This document shows, in pieces, positions 14,689 to 18,059 of a stretch of 18,059 nt of DNA (position 1 is the first letter of the stretch; each line of letters begins with the position of its first letter). The notes under the pieces are model-generated. The model saw only the letters and a list, made by a program, of their open reading frames with translations. It searched no databases and was not told the DNA's origin. Made by a program: the position numbers and the translations under genes. Source of the DNA: Betaproteobacteria bacterium (GTDB lineage: Bacteria > Pseudomonadota > Gammaproteobacteria > Burkholderiales > Burkholderiaceae_C); assembly GCA_005884255.1 (NCBI GenBank), contig VBDL01000033.1, positions 519-18,577 on the forward strand, given 5' to 3'.

Positions 14689-15064
14689 GCGGTCCATGTC
14701 GTTGCGCATTCGAACGCTGCTGATGTGGATGCTGATCTCGGCGCTGCCCCTGCAAGGCTGGGCCGCGAGCATGCTGTCCGGATGCGGCCCGAGCCATCAT
14801 CTGCAAATGGGGCACGCAGCCGCGCCGGCCGATGCGCATGCGCATCATCACAGCGCAGTGAAGGATCACGGCGCGGCGAAGCATCTCGCCAAGTGGACCT
14901 GCAGCGCCTGCGCCTCTTGCTGCACGGCCGCTGCGCTGCCCGCAACGGCGCTCTCGTTGCAGAGCCCGGCCCCCGTGGTGTTCGCCGAGCCCAGTGCGGC
15001 AGAGGCCGTCGGCGTGTTCGTCACCGACGGGCCCGAACGCCCACCCAGAAGCTCTCTCGCCTGA
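14687..15064 (+). CDS. Small His/Cys-rich exported protein, probable metal binder
   Basis: The protein has 125 residues from ATG 14687, or 122 from ATG 14696. A signal peptide or membrane anchor (about 8-27, LMWMLISALPLQGWAA) is followed by a His-rich stretch (His37, 38, 43, 51, 53-55, 61, 66) and a Cys cluster CSACASCC (72-79). The C-terminal FVTDGPERPPRSS resembles small hypothetical proteins that, as I recall, precede copper-efflux genes in Burkholderiales. Many soft-metal ligands and its place at the head of the TolC/multicopper-oxidase operon suggest periplasmic copper binding; that is inference. An upstream extension of the frame to 14588 is rejected because it runs through the promoter. 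Start choice depends on the promoter: if transcription begins near 14695, ATG 14696 would start a leaderless message. Confidence 0.7.
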   Translation: MRSMSLRIRTLLMWMLISALPLQGWAASMLSGCGPSHHLQMGHAAAPADAHAHHHSAVKDHGAAKHLAKWTCSACASCCTAAALPATALSLQSPAPVVFAEPSAAEAVGVFVTDGPERPPRSSLA

Positions 15065-15101
15065 AGCGCCGCCGCCGAGGCGGCATCTTCCATCCCTCGT
15101 T

Positions 15102-15127
15102 GCCGAGCCCGCCCGGCGGTGCTCGGC
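15102..15127 (+). repeat. Hairpin in the leader before the TolC-like gene
   Basis: GCCGAGC (15102-15108) and GCTCGGC (15121-15127) are exact reverse complements enclosing a smaller CCGC-CCG-GCGG stem. A second stem, GCCGCC-GA-GGCGGC, is at 15071-15084. Both lie in the 85-base gap between the His/Cys-rich gene and the TolC-like gene. No T-run follows. They may tune the ratio of first to later genes in the operon, or may simply reflect GC content. Confidence 0.35.
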
Positions 15128-15149
15128 GCGAGCTCACGCGAGAACGAGC

Positions 15150-16538
15150 ATGATCGACTTCCGAATGCGCTGGCCGCTGGCGGCGTTGGCCGTGGCCGCG
15201 GCGCTCGCCGGCTGCGCCAGCGCCGCGATCGACGAGAACTTCACGTCCGTACAGCGCTTCAGCCAGCAGCGCCTGGGCGCCGACCTGCGCTGGCTGACGA
15301 GCGACGAGGCGCGCCGCCAGGCGCAGGCCGATGTCGACGCGCTGCTCGCCCAGCCGCTCGGCCCCGACGATGCCACGCGCATCGCGCTGGCCTACAGCCC
15401 CGCATTGCAGGCCTTGCTCTTCGAGGGCGCGGCGAGCGCGGCTGCCGTCACGCAATCGGCACGCCTGCCGAATCCGGTGTTCGCGTTCGAGCGCCTGGCG
15501 CGCAGCGAGGCCGGCGCGCGCGAGCTGGAATTGACGCGAAGCCTGAGCTTCTCGGTGCTGGACCTGCTGTTGTGGCCCGCGCGGCAGCGCCTGGCCGACT
15601 ACCAGCAACAGGCGGCGCGCCTGACGCTGGCGTCGAACGTGGTGCAAGCCGCGAGCGACGCGCGCGTCGCGTGGATCAACGCGGTCGCCGCGCAGCAGTC
15701 GCTGCAGTACGCCGAGCAGGTCAAAGCTGCGGCGGACGCGAGCGCCGAGCTGGCGCGGCGCATGCAAGCCGCGGGCAACTTCAGCAAGCTGCAGCGTGCG
15801 CGCGAACAGGCCTTCTCGGCCGATGCGGTGGCGCAGCTCGCGCGGGCGCAGCAGGTGGCGCGCAGCAGCCGCGAGGTGCTCGTGCGCGCGCTCGGGCTGA
15901 GCGACGCGCAAGCCGCACACCTCACGCTGCAGGAGCGCCTGCCGGAGTTGCCGGCGTCGCCGCGCGAGGAGCCTGCCGTCGCGAAGGAAGCGCTCGATCA
16001 GCGCCTGGATGTGCAGCTCGCGCGCGGCAGCCTCGAGCACATCGCGCGCGAACAGGGGCTGACGCGCATCACCAGCGTCGTCAATGGCCTGGAGCTCGGC
16101 GTCGTCCGCAAGAGCGAGATGGGGTTGGCGCCGCAGAAGGGCTATCAGCTCGAGCTGCCGCTGCCGATCTTCGACTTCGGCGATGCGAGCCGCGCGCGGG
16201 CACAGGCCAACTACATGGCCGCGCTGCAGCGCACCGCACAGGTCGCGGTGGAAGCGCAGTCGCAGCTGCGCGAGAGCTATGGCATCTACCGCAGCGCCTA
16301 CGACATCGCCAGGCACTACCGCGACGAGATCGTGCCGCTGCGCAAGACCATCTCCGACGAGAACCTGCTTCGCTACAACGGCATGCTGATCGGCGTGTTC
16401 GAGCTGCTGGCCGATGCGCGCGAGCAGATCGCGAGCGTCGCGCAGTCGATCGACGCGCAGCGCGACTTCTGGCTCGCCGACGCGCGGCTGCAGGCCACGC
16501 TGATCGGCCAACCGATGATGAAGGAAACCACCCCATGA
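15150..16538 (+). CDS. TolC-family outer-membrane lipoprotein
   Basis: From ATG 15150 the protein is 462 residues, within the normal range for outer-membrane efflux proteins. It has a lipoprotein signal (LAGC, Cys22), then long Ala/Gln/Arg-rich coiled helices in two similar halves. ALAYSPALQALLFEGAASAAAVTQSARLPNP is the usual TolC/OEP opening, and the second half has LELPLPIFDFGDASRARAQAN. Such proteins form trimeric outer-membrane channels, usually with an RND pump and adaptor. Here the next genes are a multicopper oxidase and a cupredoxin instead. Its stop overlaps the oxidase ATG (ATGA). An in-frame ATG at 15165 is an alternative; the frame upstream to 14994 overlaps the previous gene and is rejected. 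A role in copper export is inferred from context. Confidence 0.9.
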   Translation: MIDFRMRWPLAALAVAAALAGCASAAIDENFTSVQRFSQQRLGADLRWLTSDEARRQAQADVDALLAQPLGPDDATRIALAYSPALQALLFEGAASAAAVTQSARLPNPVFAFERLARSEAGARELELTRSLSFSVLDLLLWPARQRLADYQQQAARLTLASNVVQAASDARVAWINAVAAQQSLQYAEQVKAAADASAELARRMQAAGNFSKLQRAREQAFSADAVAQLARAQQVARSSREVLVRALGLSDAQAAHLTLQERLPELPASPREEPAVAKEALDQRLDVQLARGSLEHIAREQGLTRITSVVNGLELGVVRKSEMGLAPQKGYQLELPLPIFDFGDASRARAQANYMAALQRTAQVAVEAQSQLRESYGIYRSAYDIARHYRDEIVPLRKTISDENLLRYNGMLIGVFELLADAREQIASVAQSIDAQRDFWLADARLQATLIGQPMMKETTP

Positions 16539-17920
16539 CCCATCGACGCAACTTCCTGCTCGGCAGTGCAGCCGTCGCAGCCGCCAGCGTCGGCAAGGTG
16601 GCGATGGCCGCCTTGCCCGAGCCCGTGATGCAGACGACGCCGAAGACGCAGCCGCCGCTCCTGCCCGCCAGCGGCCGCCCCTACAACCCGGTGGTCACGC
16701 TCAACGGCTGGACCTTGCCCTGGCGCATGAACAACGGCGTCAAGGAATTCCACCTGGTGGCCGAACCGGTGCTGCGCGAAATGACGCCCGGCCTCAAGGC
16801 GCGGCTGTGGGGCTACAACGGCCAGTCGCCGGGGCCGACGATCGAGGTCGTCGAAGGCGACCGCGTGCGCATCTTCGTCACCAATAAGTTGCCCGAGCGC
16901 ACCTCGATCCACTGGCATGGCCAGCGCCTGCCCAACGGCATGGATGGCGTGAGCGGGCTCACTCAGCCGGCCATCGACCCCGGCAAGACCTTCGTCTATG
17001 AGTTCGTCGCGCGGCGCCCCGGCACCTTCATGTATCACCCGCATGCCGACGAGATGACGCAGATGGCGATGGGCATGATGGGTTTCTGGGTCACGCATCC
17101 AAGGGCGAGGCATCCCTTGATCGACGAGGTCGACCGCGACTTCGTGTTCCTGCTCAATGCCTATGACATCGAGCCCGGCGCCGCCACGCCGAAGATCATG
17201 ACGATGACCGACTTCAACCTGTGGTCATTGAACAGCCGCGTGTTCCCCGGCATCGACCCGCTGGTCGTGCGCAGGAACGACAAGGTGCGCATCCGCATCG
17301 GCAACCTCACGATGACCAACCACCCGATGCACATCCATGGCCACGAGTTCACCATCACCGGCACCGATGGCGGGCCGACGCCGAAGGCCTCGCGCTGGCC
17401 CGAGGTCACCGCCGACATCGCGGTGGGGCAGATGCGGCAGTTCGAGTTCGTCGCCGATGCCGAGGGCGACTGGGCCTTCCACTGCCACAAGAGCCACCAC
17501 ACGATGAACGCGATGGGGCACGAGGTGCCGACGATGATTGGCGTGGAGCAGCGCGACATCGCCCAGCGCATCAACCGGCTGATCCCGGACTACATGGCGA
17601 TGGGCGAGCGCGGCATGGGCGACATGACGGAGATGGAGATGCCGCTGCCCGACAACAGCGCGCCGATGATGGGCGGTGCCGGGCCCTTTGGCTCGCTCGA
17701 GATGGGCGGCATGTTCAGCGTGGTCAAGGTGCGCGCGAATCAGAAGGCGGGCGACTACAGCGACCCCGGTTGGTACAAGCATCCGCCAGGCACGAGTGCC
17801 TACGAATGGACCGGCGCGCTCCCTGAGGCGGCGCGTATGGCGCCAGAACGCGCAGCGCAGAAACCGGCGCGCGAAATGGAAGTCCAGGTTCGCAAACCCA
17901 TGGGCCATCGCGGCCACTGA
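16535..17920 (+). CDS. Tat-exported multicopper oxidase, copper tolerance
   Basis: The 461-residue protein starts MTHRRNFLLGSAAVAAA, a twin-arginine signal. All four copper-ligand motifs are present: HWHG (126-129), HPHAD (168-172), HPMHIHGH (263-270) and HCHKSHHTMNAM (316-327), giving type 1 ligands His263, Cys317, His322 and axial Met327, and the type 2/3 trinuclear cluster. After the last motif there is an unusual 130-residue tail with a Met-rich stretch (M354 to M393, ten Met), as in copper-binding regions of CueO and CopA. The enzyme would oxidise Cu(I) to Cu(II) in the periplasm. The gene overlaps the TolC-like gene by four bases and is followed by a cupredoxin gene. Typical CopA proteins are longer, near 600 residues, so this is a different, shorter subfamily and I give no gene symbol. 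Confidence 0.93.
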   Translation: MTHRRNFLLGSAAVAAASVGKVAMAALPEPVMQTTPKTQPPLLPASGRPYNPVVTLNGWTLPWRMNNGVKEFHLVAEPVLREMTPGLKARLWGYNGQSPGPTIEVVEGDRVRIFVTNKLPERTSIHWHGQRLPNGMDGVSGLTQPAIDPGKTFVYEFVARRPGTFMYHPHADEMTQMAMGMMGFWVTHPRARHPLIDEVDRDFVFLLNAYDIEPGAATPKIMTMTDFNLWSLNSRVFPGIDPLVVRRNDKVRIRIGNLTMTNHPMHIHGHEFTITGTDGGPTPKASRWPEVTADIAVGQMRQFEFVADAEGDWAFHCHKSHHTMNAMGHEVPTMIGVEQRDIAQRINRLIPDYMAMGERGMGDMTEMEMPLPDNSAPMMGGAGPFGSLEMGGMFSVVKVRANQKAGDYSDPGWYKHPPGTSAYEWTGALPEAARMAPERAAQKPAREMEVQVRKPMGHRGH

Positions 17921-17932
17921 AAGGAAGCGTCG

Positions 17933-18059
17933 ATGAACCCCCTCCGATCCCTCTGCACCGTCGGCCTCGCGCTCGCCGCCGTCACGGCCTTCGCTCACGG
18001 CGACGAGCATGGCGCTGCCATCGGCACACCCGGCAAGGCCGGCCAGGTCACGCGCACGG
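17933..18059 (+). CDS. Probable periplasmic cupredoxin-family copper protein, N-terminal part
   Basis: Only 42 codons are visible before the right edge. They give a signal peptide (MNPLRSLCTVGLALAAVTAF) followed by AHGDEHGAA and GTPGKAGQVTRT. An exported start with AHGxEHG and GxPGKA is what I recall from plastocyanin/azurin-like copper proteins encoded next to TolC and copper oxidase genes. ATG 17933 has AAAGGAAG 6 bases upstream and follows the oxidase stop by 12 bases, so it belongs to the same operon. The fold and copper ligands are outside the window, so the family call is an inference from the N-terminus and context. Confidence 0.6.
   Translation, partial: MNPLRSLCTVGLALAAVTAFAHGDEHGAAIGTPGKAGQVTRT

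Noticed and set aside
14477..14884. Extended N-terminus of the leftward unknown exported protein
   Set aside because: It would run through the copper promoter and the His/Cys-rich gene; ATG 14476 has a ribosome binding site and begins a signal peptide.
15021..16511. 496-codon minus-strand frame opposite the TolC-like gene
   Set aside because: Low-complexity Arg/Leu/Gln translation without motifs; it mirrors codon bias of the plus-strand gene.
15119..16534. Open frame continuing upstream of the multicopper oxidase through the TolC-like gene
   Set aside because: It is the alternative frame of the TolC-like gene; the oxidase has its own ATG with a Tat signal at 16535.

Overview
The window is high-GC, gene-dense DNA with long antisense shadow frames. 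Its gene types (a T6SS with a Ser/Thr kinase and FHA protein, a cytochrome c'/b561 pair, and a TolC/multicopper oxidase/cupredoxin copper operon) suggest a betaproteobacterium of the order Burkholderiales, perhaps near Rubrivivax, Ideonella or Leptothrix. The taxonomy is inference; no rRNA or marker gene is present.

Region A (1-9396) is one end of a type VI secretion cluster plus a signalling module. A leftward operon starts at a good sigma70-type promoter (8200-8229) and encodes, in order: a FecR-domain exported protein, a membrane protein with a c-type haem motif and a HAMP domain but no output domain, a Ser/Thr protein kinase, TssL fused to an OmpA-like domain, TssM, and the N-terminus of TagF (runs off the left edge). 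From the haem/HAMP gene to tssM the reading frames touch or overlap by a few bases. A T6SS FHA protein is transcribed divergently. Kinase, FHA, TssL and TagF are the known components of threonine-phosphorylation control of T6SS. Here a putative haem sensor and a FecR protein sit where a signal-input system would be expected. TssL also carries three similar Thr motifs at its N-terminus that could be the kinase's targets and the FHA protein's ligands. This is the most interesting system in the window. No phosphatase gene and no other structural tss genes are visible here.

Region B (9419-11387, leftward) holds a PAP2-family lipid phosphatase, a cytochrome b561 and a cytochrome c'. The last two form a typical electron-transfer pair.

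Region C (11579-13769, rightward) holds an orphan branched-chain-amino-acid-type periplasmic binding protein followed by an uncharacterised monohaem c-type cytochrome, with no permease or ATPase genes. The 191-base divergent spacer before it contains two palindromes. After the cytochrome comes a 150-base block of nested inverted repeats (13733-13883) that also supplies the last codons of the cytochrome gene.

Region D (13898-18059) starts with a leftward exported protein of unknown function. A rightward copper-resistance operon follows: a small His/Cys-rich exported protein, a TolC-like outer-membrane lipoprotein, a Tat-exported multicopper oxidase and the start of a probable cupredoxin. A CueR/MerR-like promoter with a 19-base spacer overlaps the start of the first gene and could make a leaderless message.

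No tRNA, rRNA, CRISPR array, insertion sequence or attachment site was seen. No gene-free stretch exceeds 300 bases; the longest are 14477-14686, 8145-8337 and 11388-11578.
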